From an uncultured Microbulbifer sp. (lineage in GTDB: Bacteria > Pseudomonadota > Gammaproteobacteria > Pseudomonadales > Cellvibrionaceae), in NCBI RefSeq assembly GCF_947504145.1, contig NZ_CANNGQ010000004.1, positions 186,001 to 250,000 on the forward strand: DNA of 64,000 nucleotides, given 5' to 3'. Of this stretch, positions 1-9,298 are shown one piece after another. The notes under the pieces were generated by a model. The model was not told the origin of the DNA. It made no database searches and saw only the letters and a program-made list of their open reading frames with translations. The number at the start of each line of letters is the position of its first letter. The first letter of the stretch is position 1. Made by a program: the position numbers and the translations under genes.

Positions 1-208
1 CCAGTCACAATCGCTACTTATATATAGCTGCGGAAATATTGCACGGATTCTAGCAGATGGGGTTTAGCCACCACAATACGAGAATCACCAACACAGTCTT
101 ACCAAATTGTACTAACCTACCGATTGCGGCCTTACCAATATAGTGTTAGATTGCAACCAATCATAACGACAACTGACCGCAAGTCCTTATTAGCGGAGTC
201 AGGACAAG
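1..208. promoter_or_regulatory. Leader region of the UxaA-type gene with repeated CTTACCAA
   Basis: No gene is seen here. The stretch is AT-rich compared with the rest and ends with an AGGACAAG ribosome site just before the ATG at 209. The octamer CTTACCAA occurs twice on the + strand, at 98-105 and 131-138, 33 bp apart, close to three helical turns. UxuR/ExuR-type hexuronate regulators bind palindromes built on TTGG/CCAA half sites, so these could be regulator half sites; that link is inference and no regulator gene is nearby. Confidence 0.35.
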
Positions 209-1732
209 ATGGATCTGATACATATACATTCCGACGATAACGTCGCCGTCAGTAAGGCCCCCCTGCCAGCTGGCACCCTGGTGAACTGGAACGGCAGCAT
301 GATGCCCCTGGTTACCGACGTGCCTGCCATGCACAAGGTCTGCGTACGCCCGATTGCCGCCGGTGAAGCGGTCATCAAGTACGGCCAAGTTATCGGCTTT
401 GCACGGGCGGACATTGCGCCCGGCAACCACGTACACGAATTCAATATGGGAGCGGGCACCCACCAGGTGGAGCACGCTTTCTGTGAAGACTATGTGCCCA
501 CGGAGTTTATCGCCCCAGAAGCGCGTGCAACCTTTATGGGTTACCGCCGCTCCAGTGGTAAATCCGGCACCCGCAATTACCTCGCGGTGGTGTCTACCGT
601 TAACTGTTCAGTTACCGTTTCCCGTGCGATTGCGGCGCACTTCCGCGACAGCGGGAAGCTGCGCGATTTCCCCAACGTAAATGGCGTTGTTGCCCTGGGC
701 CACGACAGCGGCTGCGGTATGTCCACGTCAGGCGAAGGCTACCAGACACTGCTGCGTACGTTGCACGGGTATATTGCCCATCCCAATTTCGCCGGTGTTT
801 TGCTGATTGGCCTCGGCTGCGAAGCGATGCAAATTACCAAACTGATGCGGGAAACAGGCCTTCAGGAGGGTGATGCATTTCAGGTAATGACGATTCAGCA
901 GCAGGGCGGTACCCGCGCGGCAATCGAATCGGGCATTGAGCGCCTGACCGACATGTTACCCGCGGCGAATGCATGCGAGCGCGAAGCAATCCCGGCTTCC
1001 GAGCTGACCCTTGCGGTGCAATGTGGCGGCAGCGATGCATATTCCGGCATTACAGCAAACGCGGGCCTGGGTGCAGCTGCGGATATTCTGGTGCGCCAGG
1101 GCGGCACCGTCATTTATTCGGAGACGCCAGAAATTTACGGTGCTGAGCATTTACTTACCCGGCGCGCCTGCTCTACGGAAGTGGCACAGAAGCTGGTTGA
1201 CCGCATTACATGGTGGGAACAATACACGCAGATGCATGGCGTAGAGCTGAACAACAACCCTTCCCCTGGAAACAAAGCAGGTGGCCTGACGACCATTGCA
1301 GAGAAGTCGCTGGGTGCACAGGCCAAGGGTGGCACCACAGCGTTACAGGATGTTTACCTGTACGCGGAGCCGGTGCACAAGAAGGGGCTGGTGTTTATGG
1401 ACAGCCCGGGCTTCGATCCGGTTTCTGTTACAGGCCAGGTGGCGAGCGGTGCAAATGTGGTGTGCTTCACCACGGGCCGGGGCTCAGCCTTCGGCGGCAA
1501 GCCGGTACCCAGTATCAAGTTAGCCAGTAATTCGAATCTGTTTGAGCGCATGCGCGAGGATATGGATATCGATTGCGGTGGTATTCTGGACAAGCGCTAC
1601 ACCGTTGCCGAATGTGGCGAGATGATTTTCCAACACATTCTGTCGATTGCTTCTGGTGAGCAGAGTGCCAGCGAGAAGCTCGACTACGGTGATAACGAGT
1701 TTGTACCCTGGCATATTGGGGCGGTGGTTTAA
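209..1732 (+). CDS. uxaA: UxaA family dehydratase (altronate dehydratase-like)
   Basis: The 507-residue protein has the two-part layout of altronate dehydratases: an N-terminal SAF domain (about residues 5-85) and the large D-galactarate/altronate dehydratase domain from about residue 105. The family signature TRNYLAVVSTVNC is at 121-133, and conserved cysteines are seen at C133, C169 in HDSGCG, C204 in GLGCEA and C272 in QCGGSDAYSG, the likely ligands of the metal centre. Known members remove water from altronate or galactarate to give 2-keto-3-deoxy sugar acids. Length matches the family. No uronate isomerase, mannonate dehydratase or KDG kinase is visible in the window, so the exact sugar acid cannot be told. 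A rho-independent terminator follows at 1756, so the gene is the last or only one of its unit. Confidence 0.85.
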   Translation: MDLIHIHSDDNVAVSKAPLPAGTLVNWNGSMMPLVTDVPAMHKVCVRPIAAGEAVIKYGQVIGFARADIAPGNHVHEFNMGAGTHQVEHAFCEDYVPTEFIAPEARATFMGYRRSSGKSGTRNYLAVVSTVNCSVTVSRAIAAHFRDSGKLRDFPNVNGVVALGHDSGCGMSTSGEGYQTLLRTLHGYIAHPNFAGVLLIGLGCEAMQITKLMRETGLQEGDAFQVMTIQQQGGTRAAIESGIERLTDMLPAANACEREAIPASELTLAVQCGGSDAYSGITANAGLGAAADILVRQGGTVIYSETPEIYGAEHLLTRRACSTEVAQKLVDRITWWEQYTQMHGVELNNNPSPGNKAGGLTTIAEKSLGAQAKGGTTALQDVYLYAEPVHKKGLVFMDSPGFDPVSVTGQVASGANVVCFTTGRGSAFGGKPVPSIKLASNSNLFERMREDMDIDCGGILDKRYTVAECGEMIFQHILSIASGEQSASEKLDYGDNEFVPWHIGAVV

Positions 1733-1755
1733 CCTTTCTCCCTCTCTCGTTTCGC

Positions 1756-1790
1756 AAAAAACCGGACTTGTGCCGGTTTTTTGTTTTTGG
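1756..1790 (+). terminator. Rho-independent terminator after uxaA
   Basis: Stem AAAAAACCGG / CCGGTTTTTT (1756-1765 with 1773-1782) closes a 7-base loop and is followed by more T residues to 1788. It lies 24 bp past the uxaA stop. Confidence 0.85.
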
Positions 1791-1830
1791 GTTTCTGTGA
1801 TGGTTCAGTGGTGTAGGTGCTTTGAAGCGG

Positions 1831-1965
1831 GTCCTGTGGCGGCGAGGCACCGGGTATTCATTTTTGAAACCGAGCTGGGCGCCCCCCTGTTAACCCATCC
1901 CTGGGCGCTGCGGCGCAAACATCCTGTTTGCGACGCTTTCAAAAATGAATCCCCGCCACCTCACC
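1831..1965 (-). repeat. Variable-arm palindromic element, copy A (subfamily 1)
   Basis: Read on the minus strand this has the layout of all six copies in the window. The outer arms 1844-1869 and 1937-1962 pair over about 26 bp with few mismatches. An inner hairpin CGCAAAC-loop-GTTTGCG is at 1914-1932, with loop AGGAT on the minus strand. The second motif CCCAGGGATGGG is at 1894-1905 (minus strand), and the tail CCGCCAC at 1835-1841. This copy has about 15 extra GC-rich bases (roughly 1870-1889) between the second hairpin and the outer arm that other copies lack. It sits between the convergent stops of uxaA and the 65-residue gene. Confidence 0.85.
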
Positions 1966-1999
1966 TTAGCTTCTGAGCAAGAGCTTCGTAAGCAAGCAC

Positions 2000-2197
2000 T
2001 TAGTCGTGCACTTTTGCGGGCGCTTTGCTCAGCAACACTAAAATCAAAGTGGCTAACGGCCCAAAAATAAGGCTCAAAACCCACCAGATTAAACCGCTGC
2101 GGTTTTTGCCCTGGGCCAAACCTGCATTAATCAATGAAAGCGTTCCCCACCCTACCAGCCACTCTCGTGACTGAATCATCACCTGATACTCTTCCAT
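2000..2197 (-). CDS. Small membrane protein of unknown function
   Basis: The 65-residue protein has a short polar start, then a segment QGKNRSGLIWWVLSLIFGPL leading into a strongly hydrophobic run (about residues 36-58). This suggests one or two membrane segments with a positively charged entry. Small inner-membrane proteins with a KNRSxxxW...FGPLATLIL motif are common in bacteria and have no assigned role; that resemblance is from memory of the pattern, not a search. The ATG is preceded by GAGGAAAATTC, a good ribosome site, which argues that the gene is real. It is monocistronic and convergent with uxaA. Confidence 0.7.
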   Translation of the reverse strand: MEEYQVMIQSREWLVGWGTLSLINAGLAQGKNRSGLIWWVLSLIFGPLATLILVLLSKAPAKVHD

Positions 2198-2269
2198 GAA
2201 TTTTCCTCACTGCCTATACAGAGGCACAAATGTAAAAAGTTAAGGCTGCGTACGTGGCTACCACTAAAA

Positions 2270-3559
2270 TTAATTGTCTAACAGGAACCGGGCAATAGTC
2301 CTGAACCCATGGCCTTTAGCCCCCTGCGCCCACTGATCATTGGGTCCCGGGAGGTAAGAGCCGGAAAGATCCATATGCACCCAACCACGCCCGTCATCAC
2401 GCACAAATTTCGCCAGGAAAGCGGCAGCAGTTGACGCACCGGGCGTGCCATCCATACCCACGTTGGCAGTCTCTGCAAAGCCCGAAGGAATCTGCTCCAT
2501 GTGAAATTTCTCCAACGGCAGACGCCAGGCCTTTTCATTTTCAGCTTTCGCCGCACTCAGCACCTTTTCCGCCATGTCATCTTCAAGGCTCAGCACCGAG
2601 TTGTAATCGCGCCCCACCGCCATCTTCGCAGCACCGGTTAACGTCGCCGCATCCAGAATATAGCGGGGATTGTCTTCACTGGCGGCGATCAGGCCATCCG
2701 CCAGTACCAGCCGTCCTTCTGCATCCGTATTCAAAATTTCTGCGGTGACACCATTTTTGTAAGTGATCACATCACCAAGCTTGAATGCATGGCCGGAAAT
2801 CAGGTTTTCTGCACAACACAGATACAGTTTTACGCGCTTGTTCAAGCCGCGCGCAATGGCCAGTGCCAGACCGCCGGCAACCATCGCCGCGCCGCCCATA
2901 TCGGACTTCATATGGGCCATGCCCGCCGAAGGCTTGATACTGTAACCACCGGAATCGAAGGTAATGCCCTTGCCCACCAGACACAGATCCACATCGGCGC
3001 TGTCATCACCGGTAGGGTTATAGTCCAGCTGCAGCATCGCGCCGCCGCGCACACTGCCGCGGCCGACGTTGTGAATCCCCATAAAGCCTTCGTCCAGCAA
3101 TTCATCACCGGACACGATGCGATAGCTCACCGCATCGGGCGCCAGTTTCTGCAGCATGTCTGCAGCACTTTCCGCCAGCGCGCGCGGGAAAACATTTTCC
3201 GGCGTACCGTTGGTGATCTCCCGCACCCACAGACTGGCGGCCTTGCGCGCATCCAGCTCTTTGCGCTCGTCACCCTCGCCAACACCCCATTCCAGGGTGC
3301 TCTTGCGGTTTGGATTGTAGTAGCCGGCCCAGAAGGCCCAGCGGCTTTCCAGATCCCATTGATCGCCGGCAAGGGCAATATTGGTCACCCCCATACCGTC
3401 CAGGCGGCGCGCGGCGCGCTGTACCGCAACCAGGGTGCCGCCGGTAGCTTCGGTGGCGTGAATACAGGCCTCGTGCTCACTGAAACTCAGCAGGGCATTC
3501 TTGCCCCAGTGCTCCGCCGCCGCGGAATTGTCCAGCCGTACCTGCATCGCTGTTGTCAT
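2270..3559 (-). CDS. pepB: M17 leucyl aminopeptidase family protein, PepB-like
   Basis: From the ATG at 3559 the protein is 429 residues, close to E. coli PepB (427), and its N-terminus (MTTAMQVRLD, then RAARRLDGMG and WAFWAGY) follows PepB. A longer frame opens 20 codons upstream, but the internal start has an AAGGTG box and fits the family length. The M17 active-site blocks are present: GKGITFDSGG with the following catalytic lysines at about 195-215, and NTDAEGRLVLADGL at about 277-290 with metal-binding Asp and Glu. These cytosolic hexameric metallopeptidases remove N-terminal residues from peptides in protein turnover. It stands alone and is divergent from the B-box gene. Confidence 0.9.
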   Translation of the reverse strand: MTTAMQVRLDNSAAAEHWGKNALLSFSEHEACIHATEATGGTLVAVQRAARRLDGMGVTNIALAGDQWDLESRWAFWAGYYNPNRKSTLEWGVGEGDERKELDARKAASLWVREITNGTPENVFPRALAESAADMLQKLAPDAVSYRIVSGDELLDEGFMGIHNVGRGSVRGGAMLQLDYNPTGDDSADVDLCLVGKGITFDSGGYSIKPSAGMAHMKSDMGGAAMVAGGLALAIARGLNKRVKLYLCCAENLISGHAFKLGDVITYKNGVTAEILNTDAEGRLVLADGLIAASEDNPRYILDAATLTGAAKMAVGRDYNSVLSLEDDMAEKVLSAAKAENEKAWRLPLEKFHMEQIPSGFAETANVGMDGTPGASTAAAFLAKFVRDDGRGWVHMDLSGSYLPGPNDQWAQGAKGHGFRTIARFLLDN

Positions 3560-3715
3560 TCTGTACACCTTGAAATTGTGATGGTAGGAAAAAGTGCCTG
3601 AGACACAATATTGGGTCATTCTAGCAGGCTACAAGCATCCGTTTGCGCCATGCGGGAAACTGTCGATACACTTCACCGGTTAAAAATAACGACAAAGAAG
3701 CGTGAGGGAATCACC

Positions 3716-5146
3716 ATGGGGACAAACTGCCATTACCACTCGGGAGCGGATGCCATCTGGCAGTGTACCGGCTGCAGCAAGGACTACTGCGGCGACTGTG
3801 TACCCGGCTCGGTGGACAACTACTACCAGTCCACCCCCAAATGCACTCTGTGTAACAAGCGTCTGGAAAATGTCGGCGCCAGCAACAAGGCCAGGCCCTT
3901 CTGGCAGATGGCACCCTTCTACTTCCGCTACGGGATTGCATCCGGCCCCGTTACCGTATCTGCAGTCTGCGCCGTGGCCGCCCTGGCCATGACCGGCCTC
4001 GGCATTCTGTCGATTTTCGTGTTTGTGGCGACCCTCGCCGTGGTAATGCGTTACAACCTGCTGGTGATTGAAAAGCTCGCCAGCGGCCAACTGGAAGCTC
4101 CCAGCTTTGGCGACGCCCAGGACGGCCGCAGTGCAGCGATTTTTGCCAAGGTGATCGGGATGATCCTGGTAGCCGGCGGTGTGGGTATGCTGTTTGCCGG
4201 GCTCGGAGAGAGTGCGGTACAGGTATATTCCATTGCCCTGTCCCTGCTGGCGCCAGCGGCCATGATCGTACTTGCGCTGGAACAGAGTATGCGCGCCGCG
4301 GTAAACCCGCTGAAGCTGCTGCAATTTACCTTGATCATCGGCTGGCCCTACTGGTTGCTTTGGCTCTCCACCAGCGCCGTATCCGCCGCACCTGCTTATT
4401 TGTTGCCTGCGGTGATGGACAAGCTCCCGGTGTGGATGCTGTTGCCGTTGATCGCGTTTGTAACCAGTTATTTCTCCATCGTCACCAGTGCCATGATGGG
4501 CTACATCTGCCTGACCCGGCAGCGCAAGCTGGGTGTGATTGCGCAGGTGGATGACGAGGAATTTCTGGAAGAGCGGGAATTCGAGCGCAAAAAGGCACTG
4601 GCCAATGCGGGAATTTTTCTGCGTGAAGGTCGGCACGATGAAGCGCGCAAGGCGCTGGTGAATGTGTTGCGCCAGCAACCGGACGACATCCCCCTCAACG
4701 AGCGTTATGTGCAGTTGCTACTTGCCACCGATGATAAAAAAGCCCTACGCGAACTGGGCCCACATTTGTTAGAGCGGTTTATAAAACTAAACCACGCGCA
4801 CAAGGCCGCAGAGCTCTACCTGGCCATAACCAAAAGCCAGGGCGCACCGGCAATCGACAAATCGCTACTGCGCCACCAGATTGCGGAAGCGCTCTACCGC
4901 CAACGCCAGTTCAAACCCGCTCTGGCACTGATCAACAACCTGCACAAAGAAGACCCGCACTACACCCGCCTGGATAGCGCCTATCTGTTGCTGGCGAAAA
5001 TCTATATGGATGGATTCAATCGCACCGATAACAGTCGCAAGTTGCTGGCGTTTGTGCAGAAAAAGTATCCGAAAAGCGGTGTGTTGCGAGAGGTGAAACA
5101 GCTGGAAGGGATCCTGGCGGCGGAGCAAAACGCACAGCCAGTTTAA
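3716..5146 (+). CDS. B-box zinc-finger, multi-pass membrane, TPR-tailed protein
   Basis: The start at 3716 is chosen because GTGAGGGA lies 7-14 bases upstream; the upstream extension lacks domain content. The 476-residue product begins with a cysteine/histidine cluster (C5, H8, C17, C20, C25, C28, C43, C46) of B-box or treble-clef type, likely binding zinc in the cytosol. Residues about 60-280 hold five or six hydrophobic segments. A charged linker (EEREFERKK) leads to a helical tail (about 290-476) with TPR-like repeats, for example GIFLREGRHDEARKALVNVL. No enzyme motif is seen. It is convergent with a rhomboid protease whose tail is of the same type. The function is unknown; a membrane scaffold is a guess. 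Confidence 0.75.
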   Translation: MGTNCHYHSGADAIWQCTGCSKDYCGDCVPGSVDNYYQSTPKCTLCNKRLENVGASNKARPFWQMAPFYFRYGIASGPVTVSAVCAVAALAMTGLGILSIFVFVATLAVVMRYNLLVIEKLASGQLEAPSFGDAQDGRSAAIFAKVIGMILVAGGVGMLFAGLGESAVQVYSIALSLLAPAAMIVLALEQSMRAAVNPLKLLQFTLIIGWPYWLLWLSTSAVSAAPAYLLPAVMDKLPVWMLLPLIAFVTSYFSIVTSAMMGYICLTRQRKLGVIAQVDDEEFLEEREFERKKALANAGIFLREGRHDEARKALVNVLRQQPDDIPLNERYVQLLLATDDKKALRELGPHLLERFIKLNHAHKAAELYLAITKSQGAPAIDKSLLRHQIAEALYRQRQFKPALALINNLHKEDPHYTRLDSAYLLLAKIYMDGFNRTDNSRKLLAFVQKKYPKSGVLREVKQLEGILAAEQNAQPV

Positions 5147-5210
5147 TCAAGGGCAGTGGCGGCACCGCTACCGGGTAGAGGCGCCTTCGCACAAAGCTCA
5201 ATGAAATAAA

Positions 5211-6656
5211 CTAAACCACCTCAGGCTGCAGCGCGCGGGCAAAATCCTGCGCTTTGCGCGCGCGCTCTTCATCCCCACAGCGGCGATAGTGCTCTACCAG
5301 ACCGTTGGCCAACCGCGCCATCAGCGGGTGGCGCTGCTCTTTCTGTTGCAGCCGCTGCAGCAGGCGCTCTACCAGTTCCCAGTGTTTTTCCCGCGCTGCG
5401 CGCTGTGCCAGCACCAGACAGGTCCGCGCATTCAACGCCCGCGGCTCGCTGGTGCTTTCCATATAGGTTTCAACGCCGCTGGCCACCGGCGCAAAATCCT
5501 GTTCGGGCGCTTTTGCCAGGGCGAACAGTGCCAGCCAGGCGCGATGATGCGCCTCGCTTTCCGGCGCAAGCCTGCTCAGCTCAATAAACTTGTGGATAAG
5601 TGCCAGCGACTGCGGGTGCTGCCGCTGTGCGCTGGCGGCAGCCTGATTGGCCTCCAGCAATTTTCCGTTATTCTGCAGAGATTCGATCCGCGCCAGCGCC
5701 AGCTGTTCCGGGGTGGGTGGCAGGTCTTCTTCCACCTGGATCTCACGGCTTGGCCGAAACCGTATCAGCGCCATGGTGCCCACGAAGCCCGCCACCAGAC
5801 CGCCAAAATGCGCCCAGTAGGCAATGTTATCGTTGCCGAAGAAATACCCGAACACCTCTTTGCCGAGCCACAACGGCAATACCAGCAACGCCGGCGCAGT
5901 AAATTCTCCAAACGCGAACCCCAGCGTGTAGAAAAACCGCAGGCGACGCACCCCGTACACGGCCACGAACATCCCCATCACCGCGGAGACGGCACCGGAG
6001 GCACCAATCACCGGTATCAGGCTGCCCGCTTCCACCCCCATATGCAGGCCAGCCGCAGCGAGACCACCCAGCAGATACAGGCCGATAAACCAGGCCGCTC
6101 CCAACGCCAGCTCCACCGACAGACCAAACAGCAGCAGGAAGATCATATTGCCCAGCAGGTGCTCCCAGCTGCCGTGCAGAAACATATGACCGAACAAGCC
6201 TTGCAGCGTCGGCTCTGCCGGAGTCAATCCATAGGCAAAGCTGGACAGGCGGTCGCGCAGTTCGCTGAATTGATTGCGCTGATCAAGCCACTGCTGCTCG
6301 CCCTCATCCCGCAACTGCGGCAGCAGCCAGTTGTGAAATTCGTGACTCCACAACAGCTGCTGGTAAATAAATTCTTCCCCGGCGCCCTGGGCCTGGGTGC
6401 GCCACTCAGGTTTTTCCGCGTCCACAAATTCGTAAAAGCGCTGCTCTTCCAGCACCGGCAGTTCACTGGAGAAGTAATATTCTTCCGCCACCTGCCAGCG
6501 CGCCTCATCGCCGCTCTGGTAGAGCACGAACACCAGCAGGTTGATCAGGATCAGGGCAAAACAGACCAGGGGGGGGCGTCGCCAGTCAGGCTTGTTCTGA
6601 ATGGGGATAATCAGCAAGGGCGGACCTGCGGCTCGGTTGGTAGTGCGGGGGATCAC
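5211..6656 (-). CDS. Rhomboid family intramembrane serine protease with TPR-like tail
   Basis: The 481-residue protein is much longer than the six-helix GlpG core. Helix 1 is at about 28-46. A hydrophilic insert of roughly 100 residues (about 48-150) follows, then the rhomboid core: HLLGN at 166-170 (oxyanion His and Asn), GASGA with nucleophile S220, and AHFGG with the dyad H283. All catalytic residues are present, so it should cleave transmembrane helices. After the last helix (RFRPSRE, about residue 305) comes a soluble helical tail to the end, with TPR-like pattern. The start codon is GTG at 6656; a TTG 13 codons downstream is a possible alternative. Substrates are unknown. Confidence 0.85.
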   Translation of the reverse strand: MIPRTTNRAAGPPLLIIPIQNKPDWRRPPLVCFALILINLLVFVLYQSGDEARWQVAEEYYFSSELPVLEEQRFYEFVDAEKPEWRTQAQGAGEEFIYQQLLWSHEFHNWLLPQLRDEGEQQWLDQRNQFSELRDRLSSFAYGLTPAEPTLQGLFGHMFLHGSWEHLLGNMIFLLLFGLSVELALGAAWFIGLYLLGGLAAAGLHMGVEAGSLIPVIGASGAVSAVMGMFVAVYGVRRLRFFYTLGFAFGEFTAPALLVLPLWLGKEVFGYFFGNDNIAYWAHFGGLVAGFVGTMALIRFRPSREIQVEEDLPPTPEQLALARIESLQNNGKLLEANQAAASAQRQHPQSLALIHKFIELSRLAPESEAHHRAWLALFALAKAPEQDFAPVASGVETYMESTSEPRALNARTCLVLAQRAAREKHWELVERLLQRLQQKEQRHPLMARLANGLVEHYRRCGDEERARKAQDFARALQPEVV

Positions 6657-6801
6657 GGCGGGTGATCCGTTCGAGCCATTCAGAATACAGGGGCTGTGAA
6701 ATATGAACAGCCCCGGGCGTGGCAGTTACGTCGAAAATGTGGTGATAAACGTCACAGAATGTCGTTGAGATACTGTGATTCGCTATTGTCCTCAATGGCC
6801 C

Positions 6802-9180
6802 TCAATGACTGGGGGCGCCACCGTCGTCACCACCACCTTCGCTGCCGCTCTCACCCTCCCCGCCAGCATCATCGGGCCAGTCTTCGATGCCGGCCGATCC
6901 GCGGCGCTCATCCTTGGGTGCCGGGGGCTTGCGGGGACCAGAACCCTCACCCTGTGCGGGCAGAGTATCCTGCTCCCCCCAGCTGCGCACGTGCAGGTCT
7001 CGCTGGGGGAAGGGAATCTCGATACGGCGCTCGTTGAATTCATGCAGCAGTTCGATGTTGTACAGCGCGTTGAGATCGCCCAGCGAAGACACCGCGTTGC
7101 TGTTGACCCACACCACCAGTTTGAAATCCAGTGAGCTGTCGCCAAAGCCGGTAAGCCACACCTCGGTTTTGCGCTGCCAGTTGGAAAAGGTGACCGGTAC
7201 CCGTTCTGCAGCAGCCATCGCCGCCTCGCGTACTTCTTCCGGGTCAGTGCCATAGGCGACACCGAAACCGATGTGAATGCGCCGCACCGGGTCTTCCAGG
7301 GTGTGGTTGGTCACCCGGCCAGTGACGAACTCCGAGTTGGGCACCAGGATATCCACATTGTCGCGGGTAGTAATACGGGTGGAGCGCACATTGATATCGC
7401 GTATACGCCCGAACACGCCGGACTCCAGCTCCACCAGATCACCCACCCGCAGGGGCTGCTCAAACAGCAGAATGATGCCGGAAATAAAGTTGGAGAAAAT
7501 GGCCTGCATGCCGAAACCGATACCTACCGAAAGGGCACCGGCGATCAAGGTGAGCTTGGAAGTATCCAGCCCCACCATGGCAAGGAGGATGACGAAGGTA
7601 ATCAGGACGATGCAGTAATTCAACACCCGCCACAGGGTATAGGCGGCCTGTTCGCTGGTGCGGTTACGGCGCACCATGCGGCGCAGAATCCAGTTGAGCA
7701 GCCGCGAGCAGGCCCAGGCGGCAAGTATCACCAGGATCATTTTGGCGATGTCTTTCAGGGTAATCGGCTGCTCACTGACCGCAAACAGCTCGTAGTTGGC
7801 GAGGTTGCGCCAGCCACTGCGCAGCTGCTGAAACTGCAGCACAATCCGGTCGCCCATGGTCTGCCACCATCCCTGCTGGCGCTGGTACACAAACAGCTGG
7901 GCGGTTTCATAGCGCTTCACATCTTCGGTCAGGTCGCGCACCCGGCCGAGGCCACTGGCGACTTTTTCAAACTGTCCCCACCATTTGCGCATGGCCTCGG
8001 AATCTTCCCCCACCCAGGCGACGATCTGGCGCTGGCGTACATTTACCTGCCGCACGAGATTTTCGCGGATGGTTTCCGCGTTTTTCACCAGGTCTTTACT
8101 GAAGGAGAGCTTTTCATCTTCTGTGCCGGCATCCAATACGCTGTTCATGGCCAGCAACAGCTCCTGCTTGCGCAGTTGCAACCGGTTCTCCAGCGCTTCC
8201 ACGCTGTAGATCATCATCTGGATCTGCTGCTCCATTGTGACTGCGGCGTCGGAGCTTTCGAAAATGAGGTTGCGGGAGTCGCTGCGCTCCCGCGCCAGCT
8301 CATCCAGATTGGATTTTTCCTCGGTACGCGCGGCCGCCAGTTTCTCTGCCGCTTCGCTGCTGAATTGCAGGCCCTTCAGCATTCGCGCCAGCTCGCCATC
8401 GGCGTATTTCAGCTCCTCATCCCAGGCCGCCAGCTGCTCGTTGAGCATGCCCTGCTCTTCAAGAATCTGCAGGTGGCTGATCTGTGCCAGGAACACATCC
8501 AAAGTGGCCTTTAGATGCTTGGAGTCAGCGTGGTGCTTTTCACGCAGTGCACCCACAGTTTCCCGCAGCCGGTTGAGCGACAGATCGACACTCTCGTCCA
8601 TCTGCGACTTTTCCAGCTTCAGGCCATCGAAGCGCTGCTTGCCGCGCGTGACTCCGGCATCGGACTCTGCCCACTGCAGTACCGTCGGCTTTTCGGGGAA
8701 GGTGATTGTGGGAAGCACGCTGACTTTTTTCAGCTCCTCGCGCTTCTCCCAGGTTTTACCAATGCCTGCCAGCCGCTGATTGATCGCGGCGACCTCTTCG
8801 GAAAGCTTCGCCTCCTCGGGCAGGGTGGCGCTCCAGTCCTGCCAGGCCTTGTCGACATCCTTCAGCCAAAGGTCACGCTGCTCGAGGGTGACGTCCGGCC
8901 ACTGGGTCCACCAGTCTGCGGCGAGGTTACTGAAATCGGGAACAACCGGAGAGAACTCTTTCGGCTTGGTGGAAGGTAGTTGCGCGATGGCGAAGGAAGG
9001 AATGAGAAAACAGAGCAGGCAGAAAACCGCCAGCAGCACGCGCAAAGACGTGGCCGCAAAGCGCGGGAAATACGGAAAAAGGGCGGTGCCGAAAACTCCC
9101 ATGGCTGAGACTGTCCCTGTACCTCTATCCCTGACCCCGGTTCCCTTGCCCCCAGCCCCTATGAGTTCCATCCGGACCAA
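6802..9180 (-). CDS. Large MscS/MscK-type mechanosensitive ion channel
   Basis: The reading frame gives 792 residues. The true start may be the ATG at 9102, because an N-terminal signal-like segment (LRVLLAVFCLLCFLIPSFAIAQ) follows it. The periplasmic part (about 65-460) is rich in coiled-coil helices (many K/E/L heptads). It is followed by membrane helices and the MscS core: SKLTLIAGALSVGIGFGMQ is the pore-lining helix and the beta domain starts around FEQPLRVGDLVE. The C-terminus (about 730-792) is a low-complexity Gly/Ser/Asp/Pro tail. Such channels release solutes on hypo-osmotic shock. It has fewer predicted helices than MscK, so it is best called a large MscS family member. Confidence 0.85.
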   Translation of the reverse strand: MVRMELIGAGGKGTGVRDRGTGTVSAMGVFGTALFPYFPRFAATSLRVLLAVFCLLCFLIPSFAIAQLPSTKPKEFSPVVPDFSNLAADWWTQWPDVTLEQRDLWLKDVDKAWQDWSATLPEEAKLSEEVAAINQRLAGIGKTWEKREELKKVSVLPTITFPEKPTVLQWAESDAGVTRGKQRFDGLKLEKSQMDESVDLSLNRLRETVGALREKHHADSKHLKATLDVFLAQISHLQILEEQGMLNEQLAAWDEELKYADGELARMLKGLQFSSEAAEKLAAARTEEKSNLDELARERSDSRNLIFESSDAAVTMEQQIQMMIYSVEALENRLQLRKQELLLAMNSVLDAGTEDEKLSFSKDLVKNAETIRENLVRQVNVRQRQIVAWVGEDSEAMRKWWGQFEKVASGLGRVRDLTEDVKRYETAQLFVYQRQQGWWQTMGDRIVLQFQQLRSGWRNLANYELFAVSEQPITLKDIAKMILVILAAWACSRLLNWILRRMVRRNRTSEQAAYTLWRVLNYCIVLITFVILLAMVGLDTSKLTLIAGALSVGIGFGMQAIFSNFISGIILLFEQPLRVGDLVELESGVFGRIRDINVRSTRITTRDNVDILVPNSEFVTGRVTNHTLEDPVRRIHIGFGVAYGTDPEEVREAAMAAAERVPVTFSNWQRKTEVWLTGFGDSSLDFKLVVWVNSNAVSSLGDLNALYNIELLHEFNERRIEIPFPQRDLHVRSWGEQDTLPAQGEGSGPRKPPAPKDERRGSAGIEDWPDDAGGEGESGSEGGGDDGGAPSH

Positions 9181-9298
9181 TACCCAGTATCAATGTCCAG
9201 TACCGATACTCACCACCAATACTGCACGAAAACAATCGTTTCAGTGCCCTGTGCGCGGGGACTACATCTGACTCAGTGTAGATGAGAAATTCAGGGCC

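Noticed and set aside
2789-3601. 270-codon + strand frame opposite pepB
   Set aside because: PepB has full M17 motifs on the minus strand; the opposite frame has none.
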